DNA of 64,000 nucleotides from Niebla homalea (lineage: Eukaryota; Ascomycota; Lecanoromycetes; Lecanorales; Ramalinaceae). Position numbers and translations under genes: made by a program. Numbering within the stretch: position 1 is the stretch's first letter; every line of letters starts with the position of its first letter. Shown piece after piece: positions 12,430-25,900 of this stretch. Below the pieces are notes generated by a model. That model ran no database searches. It saw only the letters and a program-made list of their open reading frames with translations, and had not been told where the DNA came from. The stretch lies in assembly GCA_019925105.1 (NCBI GenBank), contig JAHGAU010000020.1, forward strand, positions 496,001 through 560,000, given 5' to 3'.

Positions 12430-15400
12430 ATGGAAAGGGAAGGGCGTGGAAGACACAAAAACTTGCGGATGGATACATGAAGGGATGAAAACACCAAAAG
12501 GGCTAATTAAGGGTGGAATCGATTTATATATACTTAAAAAAGGGAGAGTATAACGGATTAAAATATTATAGCACCTATACCTCATTAACTTATATAAGGG
12601 TTACAGCTTATCTTCAATTACCTTCTATTATTATCTGTTATTTTATTATTTTTATATTTTCTTTCCATCCTATTTTTTTTGGCGATCTTAAAAAGGCTAT
12701 TATCTACTTATATATATTAAGGAATTCGGTTTAATTATACGATTTAATCGTAAATAACTTACCGTACTTTTTCCTTAATTAATAACAATAAAAATTATAA
12801 AAGTATTATAAAGAACCAATCTTTCTTACTATTATATTATATATATATAGCGAGAATAATAGGTTATAAATTCATATATATCCTTAAAATATTTTTAATT
12901 ATTATTTATCTATTAAATAAATATTAAGATCTAGAAAAATACAAACATTTAAATAACTTTTTTTAAATATCCTTATTCGGATATTCTTATTATTATATTT
13001 GAATAATATAGGGACCTTATTTATACGTATCGGTAAAATATTATTAATATTTATTAATTAATTATTAACTATTAAAAATTAAGAAATAAAAAAATATAAT
13101 AACGACCTTAAAACGCCTTAATTATAAAAACGTAATAATACCCTTTATATTAATAATAAGCTTAAACCTTAATTAGGAAATAATCGTATATATTACTAAA
13201 TAGTCTAAATTATCATTAAGGAAAATACGACTTATATATTAATATAAACCGCTTTTTTAAAATAAAATAAATTAAAGTAATTAAAGAAAAAAATTAAAAA
13301 AATCAATTACCTTAAACGATATAAAACCATTATTTAATAATTAATAACCGTAATAATTAAAATATAAAACTTATTAAATTAATTTAAATAATTAAATCCG
13401 ATTAAATTATAAGTTTTATTAAACCGTTTTAAGCGATTAAACTATAAGTTTTATTAAATAATTTTAAGCGACCGAACCGTATATTATAAATAAAACTCCT
13501 TAATTTAATTCGGAGTATTATATATATCTTTATATTTTTTTAAAGATATATAGTTAATCTTAAAAACTATCTTATACCGGGTAAACGATCTTTTAAATCT
13601 TATTAAGCGATTCCGGGTATTTTAATATTAATAAATATATAAGACTCCTTAATAGCTATCGGAATAATTAAACTGAATTATATATTTTAGCGATAAAAAT
13701 AATAAAAATAAAATTCTTTAATAAGGCTTAAGTAATCGTATATATTTCTTAAAGAAATACTTTTTATTAAAACGTAAATTATTAAGTTAAAAATTATTTA
13801 AACGGTAATTAAGTTTTAAACTATTTACGGAGGTTTAAACCGGTCTTTAAAATTCCTAGGAAATAATTATAGGCTATATAATACGTTAATAAAATATAAT
13901 AGGCCTTTTATTTTAAGCTTATAAATTGAACGATTAAAAATTAAAAAACCAGAAAGTAAATTAAAAGAGTAAATAGTAAAAAGTAAATAACGAAATTAAT
14001 TAAGAGAATTAATAAATAAAGATAAAAAGATAAATATATTTATAATATTAATTATATCGTATATATATTAAGAATATTAATATTAACCTATAGCGGTTAC
14101 CGATATAAAACTTATTTTATTTAACGGCACCTTTATTAAGGCTTTCCTATATAAAAAGTAGAGAAAATTAGGATAAATACTTAAATTTTTACTTTAATTT
14201 AAAGAAAAATATAAACCTATAATAAAATATAACTTATATATACTTATATAATAACTTAAGAAACCAAAAAGACCTTTAATAACGTTATATAATTATATAT
14301 TAACTTAACCCTTTTTTTTTAAAAAAAAAATAAAAAAATTAAAAACATAAAAATAAAATATAATTACTCGGAATAACCGTAAATCCCTTTTCTTAAAACA
14401 TCTTTATTAATACTGGTAGTATATTAATAATAATATATTTTATCTCGTATATATTTTAATACCCTTAAATTAATAAAAATAAAGCCAGATACTATTATAT
14501 AAATCAAAAGATTAATTACGGTATTATTATTCCCCCTATTATTATTTTATTTCCTTTATTGAAAAGAATATATATTCCCTTATTTTATATTAAACGAAGG
14601 ATAAAAAAGATTAAGATAAATTTATATAAACTACGGGACCATCCCGTATTTATTAATAATTATAAATATTATTAAAGATTATTTAATAATAAATTTTATT
14701 AACCTTTCTTTAAGGAGTAATAAAATATTATTAAGAATCCCTTAATCCTTTAAATTTAAAAGGGAATTAATTAATATATATAAAGTAAAAAAGGTACTTA
14801 AATAATTTTAGGTATCCTCTTTAATAATAATAATAAACCTTAATATAAATAAAGATTTAATAATATTATTAATAATTTTAACTTTTACCTTAAAATCTTT
14901 AATAATTTTATAATAAAAAATTATAATATTACCCGGAATTAAGATTTTATCCTATAGATTAAAAGAATTAAATAATTAAGAAAATAAGTTAAATAATATA
15001 TAAAAATAAATTTATAACGTATAAAAAAAGATCGGGAAAGATATTTCTTTTAATTAATAGATAAACGCGATAAATATAAAACTTAAAGGAGATATAATAT
15101 ATTAAATAAAGTAATTAAAAATTAAAGTATTATTTATAAATAAAGTTATAAATAATATTATTAAGTAAAACGTAAAGAATTTCTAGAAACTTTTAAGTAA
15201 ATAATTCTTAAAATTAAATTTAAACGATTTTATAAAATAAGTAAAGAATAATATTAAGGTATTATCTTAAGGAATTAACTTAATTTTCAATTATTATAAA
15301 CGTATACTTTATATTATATATAATTTAAATAAAAAGGATATTAAACCCGGGAAATCGGAAAGTATAATAAATAAAATAATAAAGTATATATTAAAAAACG

Positions 15401-16008
15401 TAATTAACCGTTTTAAGAATAATTTAATAAATATAAAACTCCGTAAACGTTTAATAAAAAATATATATAAAGAACTTAATTTATATAAAGTATATTTTAA
15501 GGTAAAACGAATTATAAAAAAAAAAAAAAAATAAAAACTTAAAAAGGAAAAAAAGGATAAAGAAGTAAACCTTAAAGCTTAAATATTTTTAAATTAATTA
15601 AATTACATAAATAATAACCTTTAAGAAGCTACGTTAAAAGTAAATTTAATATACGTTAATTACGATAGGATTATTCGAATATCGTAAGTAAAAGGAATAT
15701 AATAAATTAGATATCCCTAGAATTATATAAATAAAAAACTTTAGGACGTTTTAATAATATAAATAGCGTTTATATAATTACCGTAAATAATATTATTTTA
15801 ATAACTTAAATATTAAAACCGAACTTAAAATTTACCTTAATAAAATATTAATAATTAACCGGTAAATACGAATTAAGGGCCCCAGAATTATTAATAGAAC
15901 TCATATATTAATTAAAATATTAAAGGAAATAATTAATTTAGTTTAAGATTATTTAATTTAATTAAATCTAAAAATCCTTATATTAATAATTCTTAAATAT
16001 TCAATATA
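12430..16008 (+). repeat. Right arm of the ~3.5 kb inverted repeat (degraded element E)
   Basis: This is the reverse complement of 6992-10520, facing it across about 1.9 kb. It begins with the end-repeat 'gggcgtggaagacacaaaaa' (12443-12462) and ends near 16008. The plus strand gives a weak aspartic-protease-like 'INTGS' near 14410 (a RIP change of D to N would explain the first residue). That hints at a retroelement polyprotein, but no reverse transcriptase could be read. A poly-A run near 15520-15535 and many in-frame stops are present. Confidence 0.6.
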
Positions 16009-17069
16009 AAATTATACTTTATATATTATAAATATTATAATATATTTTTAATAAAAAACTATATAAGTTATAAATAAAGATATAATAAAGGTAACGTAAA
16101 CTTTAATAAGAAAAAATATATATAAAAGAAGGATTAAAATTATAAAAACGGGCGCCGTAATATAGATTACCGACTATTATTATTACTTATAACCGTACCG
16201 CTTAACGAATGATTAAATATATTAATAAATATAATAAGTATTACCTTAACTATATAGGGAAAAGGAAAGGTCCTTAATAAAATCTATAATAAAAAACAAT
16301 CGATAACTTCGGCTATAAGGTTATTATTATAAAGGAAGAATACCCCCTTAATAAAGACGTTAGCTATAAAGTAAACATAATAATAAATATAGCCGTAAAA
16401 CGATAATAAATTAAAAATAATAATTCAGAAAAAAGAATTAAGTTTATATAAATTAATAAGCGAGTTAAGGGGAAGCTAAAAGGAAAAGTAAAAACCGGGA
16501 AGAAGAAAGAATTTTAATAAATTATTAAATTATTAAGAAAATAGGCCCCGGATATTAAACGGATCTTATTAATAAATAATATTATATTTTTTATTATATA
16601 TTTAACATAATTTTTATTATATTTTAAAAAAAAATAAACCGCCTTATAAAGAACGTATTAAACTTTAACTATATATATCAAAAAGATTATCATTATTAAA
16701 GAAGTACTTAAGAATAATAAAGAAAGTACTTAAAAGATAATTTAAAATAAACGACTTAAGATTAATAACGTTATAATCGCCGGTTTAAAATAAAACCTTA
16801 AAATTATATTTAATAAAAATAAATAAGTATATTCTATAGAAGTAATAGTTATTTATTAACCGGAATAAATAAGTAAATTATTAAAAACGAAAATTAATTA
16901 AAGATTAAATATTATTATTATCAACTTAAGTATAATAAATGAATTACGAATAAAGGAAAGGTTTTTAAAGTGATTTAAAGTTAATTATTTAAATATATTA
17001 ATTATAAACGGGGACTATATATTACTTTATATATAAATTATATTTAATATTTAAGTTATAAGGATAATT
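16009..17069. other. AT-rich degraded sequence, no gene recognised
   Basis: RIP-like AT-rich DNA lies between the inverted repeat and LINE copy B. Some GC-containing patches survive (for example 'gggcgccgtaatatagattacc' near 16150), but no readable protein domain or RNA gene is visible. Confidence 0.5.
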
Positions 17070-17081
17070 AAATTAATATAA

Positions 17082-20000
17082 AGAAATTATTTAAAGTTAA
17101 AGAATGGCGACGAACAAAGGGACCCTAGAGGTCCAAAACGATACGTATACGTATAGCTTTAATAATAGTAAGAGAAATATATTAAGTATAATAAATAAAA
17201 GTAACGTAATAATTAAGAATAAAATAATAAACGGGTAAATAACTTATATTAATAAAAACGGCGACGATATATATAAGCAATATAATAATAATAAGCCAGA
17301 TAACATTTAAAATAAATAAAGGAATTAAAATTAATAAAATATATATATCGGGGCGTATAAAATACATAATAATAATACGGAAATAATAGGTAAATAAGGG
17401 GGTAAAAAGGCCGGTATAATATTAATAATGAGGGGTACAGGCGGGAAAAAAAGGTAAGAAAACCGCGGCGAAAATATTATTAAGGGTATATAAAAAGGAA
17501 ATAAGGTTAATAAAAAGGATAAAACCTTAAAGGATTAAAAATAAAAAACGGAGACGATATATTGTCCAGTAAATAAAAGCGAAAGGGCAATAAGGGAGGT
17601 AATAAAGGCCTTAAAAGGACTCCTTACGGTAAAGTAGAAGGATATTACGTTAAAAACTTAACCGATATTATAGATTAAATTAAAAGGCGTAAAGGACTTT
17701 TATATAAAAATAAAGATAAAACTGGGGGAGGCGGAGCGGCTATAGGACTCTTTAAGGACGGTAATAAGGGCATTAATAATGGGTAAAGATAACGGCTTAA
17801 GATTAAGTATATAAGGTAAAAGTATAAAAATAATAACCTTTTAAATAAAAAAGAGCTGGGTAATAAAGATAATAAAAAGGGTATCCGCGGTAAAGAATAA
17901 GGGGATAATAGAAGAAAAAGCGGTTATATTAAAAAAATAAAAATAATAATAGTCCGCTTATTTAATAACGAAAAAAGGAATATAGCGGTAAAAATAAATC
18001 CGTTATAATTAATAAAAACTTTTAAGATAATAACGGAATTATTAATAAAATAAATTATTACGGTATATAAATTATAAAATAAGGATATCTTCCTTAATAT
18101 AACGTTTTTAAAGATAAAAGAAAGTTTAAAGAAGTTTAAAGCTTAAATTAATAAAAAAAAATATAAGTTAATTAAAATTTTAAGGTAATCATTTATTATT
18201 ATAATAAATAAAATATATTTATTATATTTTAAGGAAGTTAAAAAAGAAGTTACGTTAAGGAATATAGAAAAAGAGAATACGGTTTTTTACTTAAGGCTTA
18301 AAATCATTAATTATAGGCTTCCGCCGGTAATAAAAAGATTTAACTCCTTAAGACGTATAAAGAAATACTTTACCGTTATATTAAGCGTAATATTAATAAA
18401 AATATATAATAACGTCTTAAATAAAAAGATTATTAAAGGGGGATTTCTTAAAATAACTTAATTATAAAATAAAACGGTTAATATTTATTAATATTTTAAG
18501 TATTAAAGTTATAAATATATTATTATAAGATACTTTAATACTATAAAGTATACGGTTTACGTTAAGGGTTATAATACTTATAAGTATATAAAGTTAATAA
18601 TTAAAAAACTTATAAAGGGTATACTTAAATATATTATATATAATAAAGAAAGATATTTAATATAGGATTCTAAATATATAATAAGAATTAAAGAGATTAA
18701 ACGTAAAAAGACCCGGATAACCGCGAAAATCCAACGATATAATATATATAAAATTAATTTAATAAATTAATTAAAAATAATTTTAAAACGTAAACTTAAT
18801 TAATTAAATAATAAAAGGTAAATAGTAATAAAGAAAAGAAAACTCTTTATAATCTTAACTTTAAGGGCCGGCCGTCTTATATCTTTAATAATAACCGGGA
18901 AAATATTAGGTTAAAAAACGTTTAATTTTAATAAGAAATCCGCAATTTAAACGGGTATAAAAAAGGAAACCTTTATAAAGGTTAATATATAATATATTAA
19001 CGTTTTTAAGAATAATATAATATAACGTTTATAATAAAAGAATTAAAGCTATAATATTAATATTTAAGTTTAAAAAAGTTAAGGACGTTAACGTTATAAT
19101 AATATAAGAATTATTATATAGCCCTTATATATATTCGTTTATTAATTTAAAAAAGGGGTTTTATTTAGCTTTTAAAAAGGATAAGATAATTAAAATATAT
19201 TTCTTTATGAATAAGCGGCTTAATATAAATAACTAGGATATTATTTATTATAATAGAAACCTTTATATACTCTATATTATAAAAAAAGGAAACTTAAAGG
19301 ATAACCTTAATATTTATAATATATATAATCCGTTACCGGTTAATAAAAAAAGACCTTTTATAATACCGCTATTTAAAGAAATCTTAATTACTTTAAATAA
19401 ATATATATTACTTAAAGATTTTAACTTATATTATTATATATAGAATAAGGAAGGGTATATAATAAATTATATTAAATCGGATGATTTATTAATAGTTACC
19501 GCTTAAATTAATTTTTTATTATTAATATTATAAAGGATTATTATATAAGAAAGTCGTAAGTTTAAAATAATGATTAATCTGGCCTTTAATATAAAAGGGG
19601 TTGTTAGCGCGGTCGTAATATATAAGCTATAAAAGGACTTAAAATATAACTCGGATTATATACCGATATAAATAACCTTAAATTAAACCGTTAATATAAC
19701 TATATTATTATCGGTAAGGAAAGCGTAAAAAACAGTTAAGGAAGCAAAGGTTTATATAAAAATGGAGGAGATAATAATATAATTTATAGACTTCCCTTAA
19801 TTAAATAATAAAAACCGGATTAACCTTTTTATAAAGTAAATAATAAAAATATTAAATAAAGTAATTAATAAGATTATCCCGATAATAAAACCCTTTTAAA
19901 GAGTTAAAATTTATTAAAATAAAAAGTATATAACTACGATTATAAAGGCGAAAAGGTTAATTAAGTAAACTTTTAAATATAGGAATTAAGAAATATTTAA

Positions 20001-22902
20001 TTAATTAAGGGTTATTTAAAAGGAAAAGGAAAAGATTATTAAAAAGGCTAAATAAATATACTTTCAATTTATAGTATATAACTTAACGGTCTTATTTTAT
20101 AATATTTAAAAGTTAATAAAATATAATAAAAAACAGAATAAGAAATTAAAGTTTATTTTTAAATTCTTATCCCTTAAGAGACCCGATAATATATTAATTA
20201 ATACCTTTAACGGTAAGATTAAGGCCCTTAAAGGAATATTTTCCCCCCCTTTATTAAAAGCTAATTTAAACGATATCGACGGCATTATATACCTTAACCC
20301 CGTATTAATAAATAAGGTAATAATATAAGATATAATAATTAAGGCGATTAATAAATTAAGGAAGAATAAAACCCCGGGATTAAATAGGATTCTTAATAGA
20401 TTCTTAATAATAATAGCCTTACCGTTTAGAAAGGTCTTTATTTATTTCTTTTAAGTATATTTTAACGTTAATTATTATTTATAAAAGTTTAAAGAAATAA
20501 AGATAATTATCCTTAAGAAGCTTATTAAGCCGGATTATTTTAAAGTAAAGTCTTATAGACTTATTGTACTTTTATATATATTAAAAAAGGCCTTAAAAAC
20601 GGTAATAACGAAGATCCTTAACGATTATATAAAGAATTACGGACTTCTCCTTAATTAATAAATAAGAATAAGGAGAAATCGGTTAATAAAAATAGCCCTT
20701 AAAGGATTAATTGACGGTATATATATAATATAGGGTTATGGGGAAAAATATATTATAAATTTTCTTTCTCTTAATATTATAAATATTTTCAATAAAATAA
20801 ATTATTAAAGGTTATTATATAACTTAAAGAAGAAAAGGATATTATCCTTCTTAATTAAGTAAACGAAAAGTTTTTTAAGTAACCGTATTATATCGATTAA
20901 CCTAAGATAAAAAATAAGCTTAATAAAGCCCGTTATAACGGGAATTCCTTAAAAATCATTTATTTTTCTTATATTATTCTTATTCTTTAACGGTTTATTA
21001 ATCGAAAAGCTTATTAAGTTAAAATAGAAGGTTTAAGTTAAAAACTTTATTAATAATATATACCTTTTAACCTATAGTATTTTTATATATATAAATTATT
21101 TAAAACTAAAATAAACTTATAAAGTATATCTTTAATAAGCGAGAATTTATGGGGTTTAATTCGTACCGTATAAATATAAACTTATTTATATAATTAAGAG
21201 CCCGAGGTTATACGATATAATAATTATAATAAACTTAAGTAAAGTTATAGTAAAGCCGGATATTAATATTAAAGTTTTTAACCTTTAAGTAAATAAAAAG
21301 CTTAATTAAAAGGATTATATAAAAAAGGTTTAAAAGAAAATAATTTTATAAGAAAAAGGTTTTATTTATCTCGTTATATTAATATAAAGAATTACGTTAT
21401 AAAAAGCCCGGATTATTTATTAAGCTATAATAAAGTTAATTATAATATATATTACGGTTATTTAATATATACTTAAAGGTACTCCGGGATATAAAAAAGA
21501 GCCTATTTAGATATTATAGAAAGTCCAGAATTAATATTTAAAAGTAATTAACGGTATTTATAAAATAACTTTTATCCCGGTATTAAAGTTTAAGGTCTTT
21601 ATATTGCCGATTAAGGTTTTATTAAATTAAATAATCGCTTAAATAAAGTTAAAAAAATATATATACTTAATTATAATAATAAGAAACGGGTAAATCCGTT
21701 AGAATCTTAATAAGCTTAAAGTTAAAAAGAATAAACTAAAGATATTTATCTTTCCTTTTATTAAAATAAAGTATGAATAAGCTAAAAAAAAAGGTTAATT
21801 TAACCGGTATCCCGGAAATTAACTTAAGTAGGTATAAATTCCCGTTAAACGTAAGAAAAACTGAAATTAAGGGGATTTAAAGAGCGAAAATTATAATAAT
21901 TACCTTATAAATTACGATAAAATAAATTAAGCATTAACGGAAATATAAAGACTTTATATTTTAAGGTCGTTATTACTTAATTTTCAATAATAAAAAAATT
22001 ATTAATAAATATCTCCGCCGTTATAATATTATAAAGAAAAGTAATAATATATTAACGATTTAACTCTAAATAGGTAAAAATAATTTAACTTATTTTTTAT
22101 TTATTATATATATTAGAAATCGGATAAACGCCGGATATAAATATAAATAAAGGAAATAGGATATTATATACGTCCTTATTTCTTATCCTTTATTTACGGA
22201 AATTAAGTTAAGATTTATTATAAAAGTTAATACTTATAATTATTATTAAATATTATTTATAAAGTATAATATCCGGATAACCGTTAAATTTATAATGTTT
22301 ACCGGATTATTATTATAGTTTAATTTTATTATAAAAATAAATAAAATTATTAAAAACTTTATAGAAAAGGCTTATTATTAATTAAAAAAGAAAAAGAAGA
22401 ACGGAAACCGGTTATATTAATTATATAAACCGGAAAGTATCTTTTATAACCGTAAAGATATAATAATAAACGCTTATTAAAAGTTTTTAAAAAAGTTAAT
22501 AACGATAATAATATAAAAAAGGTATATATTAAATATATAAGTATTAATAAAAATATTTAAAGATAATATATAAGATTAAGATAATATAAATATATAAAGG
22601 AGCGGAAGAGTAATAAGTTTAAAAATAACCTTTATAAGGATACGGTCGTAATATTACGGATTTTCTTAAGGAAGTTAAAATATAAGAAATATATAAATAA
22701 ATTATTACTTTCTGGATAACCGTTAATATCTTTTATTTTAAAGGATAAAGGGTAAAGGCCTGATAGACGCCGGTTTTTACCTTAACGTTATAAGTATCAG
22801 GTTTTTACGGTTATTAATAAGGCTAAAAGGCCGCGTATTAAGGAACGCCGGAATTAGCTTAACTAGACCCGTAATATAAATCAATCAATCAATCAATCAA
22901 TC
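17082..22902 (+). mobile_element. LINE retrotransposon copy B, full length, RIP-inactivated
   Basis: This is the plus-strand copy of the ~5.8 kb LINE. Its 5' end carries the shared block GCGACGAACAAAGGGACC (17107-17124) and its 3' end the block 'aaggaacgccggaattagc' followed by an (ATCA)n tail (22880-22902). A 12-bp match, AAATTAATATAA, lies at 17070-17081 and immediately after the tail at 22903-22914, a plausible target duplication. The reverse transcriptase region is readable at 20300-21250. Length matches copies A (5.78 kb) and C (5.81 kb). Every frame is interrupted many times. Confidence 0.87.
20300..21250 (+). pseudogene. Reverse transcriptase remnant of LINE copy B
   Basis: Plus-strand translation shows the order of motifs of a non-LTR reverse transcriptase. 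'AINKLRKNKTPG' near 20345-20380 is the AP-rich finger motif. 'KLIKPDYFKVKSYRLIVLL' lies near 20520-20575. 'TGIPxKSF' near 20938-20962 corresponds to the PQGSP motif, and 'NFINNIYLL' near 21040-21066 to the F-x-DD catalytic motif. Both aspartates of the catalytic box read as asparagine and glutamines read as stops, which is the expected outcome of G-to-A and C-to-T changes. The arrangement is typical of the Tad1/I-like LINEs of fungi, although the clade cannot be fixed without a tree. Confidence 0.82.
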
Positions 22903-22914
22903 AAATTAATATAA

Positions 22915-25900
22915 GTATTTATAATATTAAAGGATAATTTAAATTATAATATTTTATTAAGACTTTTATAACTAAAGTTAATTACGGTTGACTTTAAGAT
23001 TTAAATAAAGATATTAAAGATTAAAAATATTATTTATAAAAAAAACATTTAATTATTTAAACCGTAAATATACCCGTTAAATAAGATACATTAAAAGTTA
23101 ATATATAAGAAGCTATATTATAGAAATATAATAATATTAAAAAAAGAAATTAAAATTAATTTATTTAAATATAAAAGTAAAAAAAAGAATTTAAGAATAA
23201 AATTAAAAAATAAAGAATATAATAAAGACTTATAAACTTTAAGAAAAAAGGAAATTTAAAGAATAAGGTTAACTTTAAGGGTATATATTTTAACGATTAA
23301 ATAATAAAAGAAAAGGAATATACTTATATATATAAAAAGAAATAGGAATATATAAAAAATAATCGGAATAAATAAGGGAAATTTAAAAGTAAAATAAAAT
23401 AATAAAAAAAAGAAAAAAAAATAAGGTAAATAAGAAGTAAATATAGTTAATTAAGTAAGAATTTAAAAGAATTAAAAGGGGCAAAACGGCAATAAGAATA
23501 CTTAAAAGATAATAAAGAAGCTTAAAAGTATTAAAAAAATAATAAAGGAGCCGGGGACGATATTACAAATAATATAATTCATAATTTTAAGCCAGAAATA
23601 AGCCTTATTTTACGTTAATAATAATTTACCGAAAAAAAATAGAAAATAATTAGATTTATAAATTTATTACTTAATACAATAAATAAAAAAATAACTTAAT
23701 ACTTAAAGTTATTATTAATTATATAAAATAAAGTTAAATAATATAAAAAATATTTAATATATAAAGAAGAAGCAATATTAATTAAATTAATAATATTTAT
23801 AATAATAAAAACGAACGATTATATATATTAAGAGAATAACTCATAATTTAAAAAAGCCTATAACAAAAAAAAAAGGCTATATATTAAGGTAATAAGGAAA
23901 AGAAGATAAAAAGAATAAAAAATAAAAATAATAAGAATTACTTATTTATTATAAAAAATATAATCTTAAGAATTAAATAACCCGATAATTTAATAATTTA
24001 TTAAGGACTATTAAAATATAAATATAATACTTATTAAATATACTTAAGATATATATATAAATTAATTAATAAATTAACCTTAAAACTATAAAATAAAAAA
24101 GTAAATATTAAAATAGAATTATTATAAGTTACATTCTTAACGGATAAAAATATAATAAGAAAAAAGATTAATACTTTAAAATTATATAAAGAACTATAAA
24201 TATAAAAAAAATAAAAGTATTATATTGAATTAACGTTATTTTAAACGATTAAATATAATTCGAAATATTTTAAGTATTATAAATATATAGAAATATAAGT
24301 ATAAAGGAATTATATAAGATATTAATAATAAACTTATTTTTATATAAAGTAATATTAAGATTAAGAATTAAGCCGTATAAAGCTATTATTAAAAAACTAT
24401 TAAATAATAAAGAATAATAACTTAAAACAATTATATAATAAGAAATTAAGTTAAATATATATAAGAAATATATATAAATAAATAAATAAATAAGTATATA
24501 AAACGTACTCCCCGTACTTATAGAAAAAAAAATAAAGTTAAATTATAATTTATATTTAATTATTACTTTATATATAAAATATTATTTACGTTTTATATAA
24601 AATTAATAAAAAAGTATATAATTTATTAAGGATTTTATTATATAAAATTTTCTTTTAAGCGGATATAAAATATAAATATTAAATAATAAAAATATACCTT
24701 GATAATTAATATTATTTTACCTTTAATATATTAAATATTAAACAATTATAATTAATAAGGATACTTTAAGGAATACGTACGTTTTCATTCGTTTTTATTA
24801 AATTTATAAATATTATATTAAGAGTTATTTTTAAATTAAATTTAAAGTTATTTTTTTTTATATTTAAAAAGGAATATAACTTTATTAATTTAACCTTTTA
24901 TTTTAACGATATCTTTAAAGTATATAAGAAATAGGAAAAATAGTTTGTTTTCTTAAAAGATTATTTTTTCCCGTAAATTTTATAATTAAAGTTAAAACTA
25001 TTATTTAATAAGTTAAAAATTAATATAATAAAAATTAAAATATTAAAAAAAGACTATAAAATAAAAAAACGTATATAAATTAAGCTTAAAAAATATAAGA
25101 AGATACTTAATTAACCCGTATTATAAAACGTAAGGGACGTTAAAGGATTCTTAAGTATTATTAATATTATAAAAAATAAATTAAAAACTTTATAAAAATA
25201 ACGTATTTACTTACCCGTTTAACCGGAAATATAAAGTAAAAATAGGAAGAATTAAAAAATATAATAACGGGGGTTAAAGCTTTATTTAAATAAAATCTAA
25301 AAATATTAATTTATACATATATTAATATTTTAAGATATAAAGTTAAATATTGTATTACTTAAATTGAAAACGGTTATATTGTTTTATTTATTTATAACTT
25401 ATATATAATAAATAAAACGAAACGTAATTACGATATTTATAAGTGAGAATTAATAATTATTATTATATTTAAGAAGAAGTTCTTTTATATATTAAATATA
25501 AAAGAAGTTTTAATTATATAAATAGATTATAAGTTACTTACGGGATTTATAAACGTAAATTACTATAAAAATATCTTTATAAGGTAAATAGTTAAATTAA
25601 AAAGGCTATATATTAAAATTAAATATATTAAAAAAGAAATTAATAAGGCTATAAACGGCCTATTAAGAATATTATTTAATAACCCGGAGTATATAGTTAA
25701 TAAAATAATAAAGAAAATAGCCTTTAAAGTATAGAAAAACAAGAATAATATAATATAATTCTAGAAGAATAATAAGGGGGGATATCATATTATATTAAAA
25801 GAACTTTTAAGGAAATAAGGAAAAATAAAATCGATATTTATAATAATATATAAATTACGATACTATAGTTAAAGGGTTAATTAACTTAAGACGCAGAAAA

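Noticed and set aside
22880..22902. The ATCA/TGAT arrays as telomeric or CRISPR-like repeats
   Set aside because: They are simple 4-bp tails of only a few units at LINE 3' ends; there is no TTAGGG-type array and no spacer structure.
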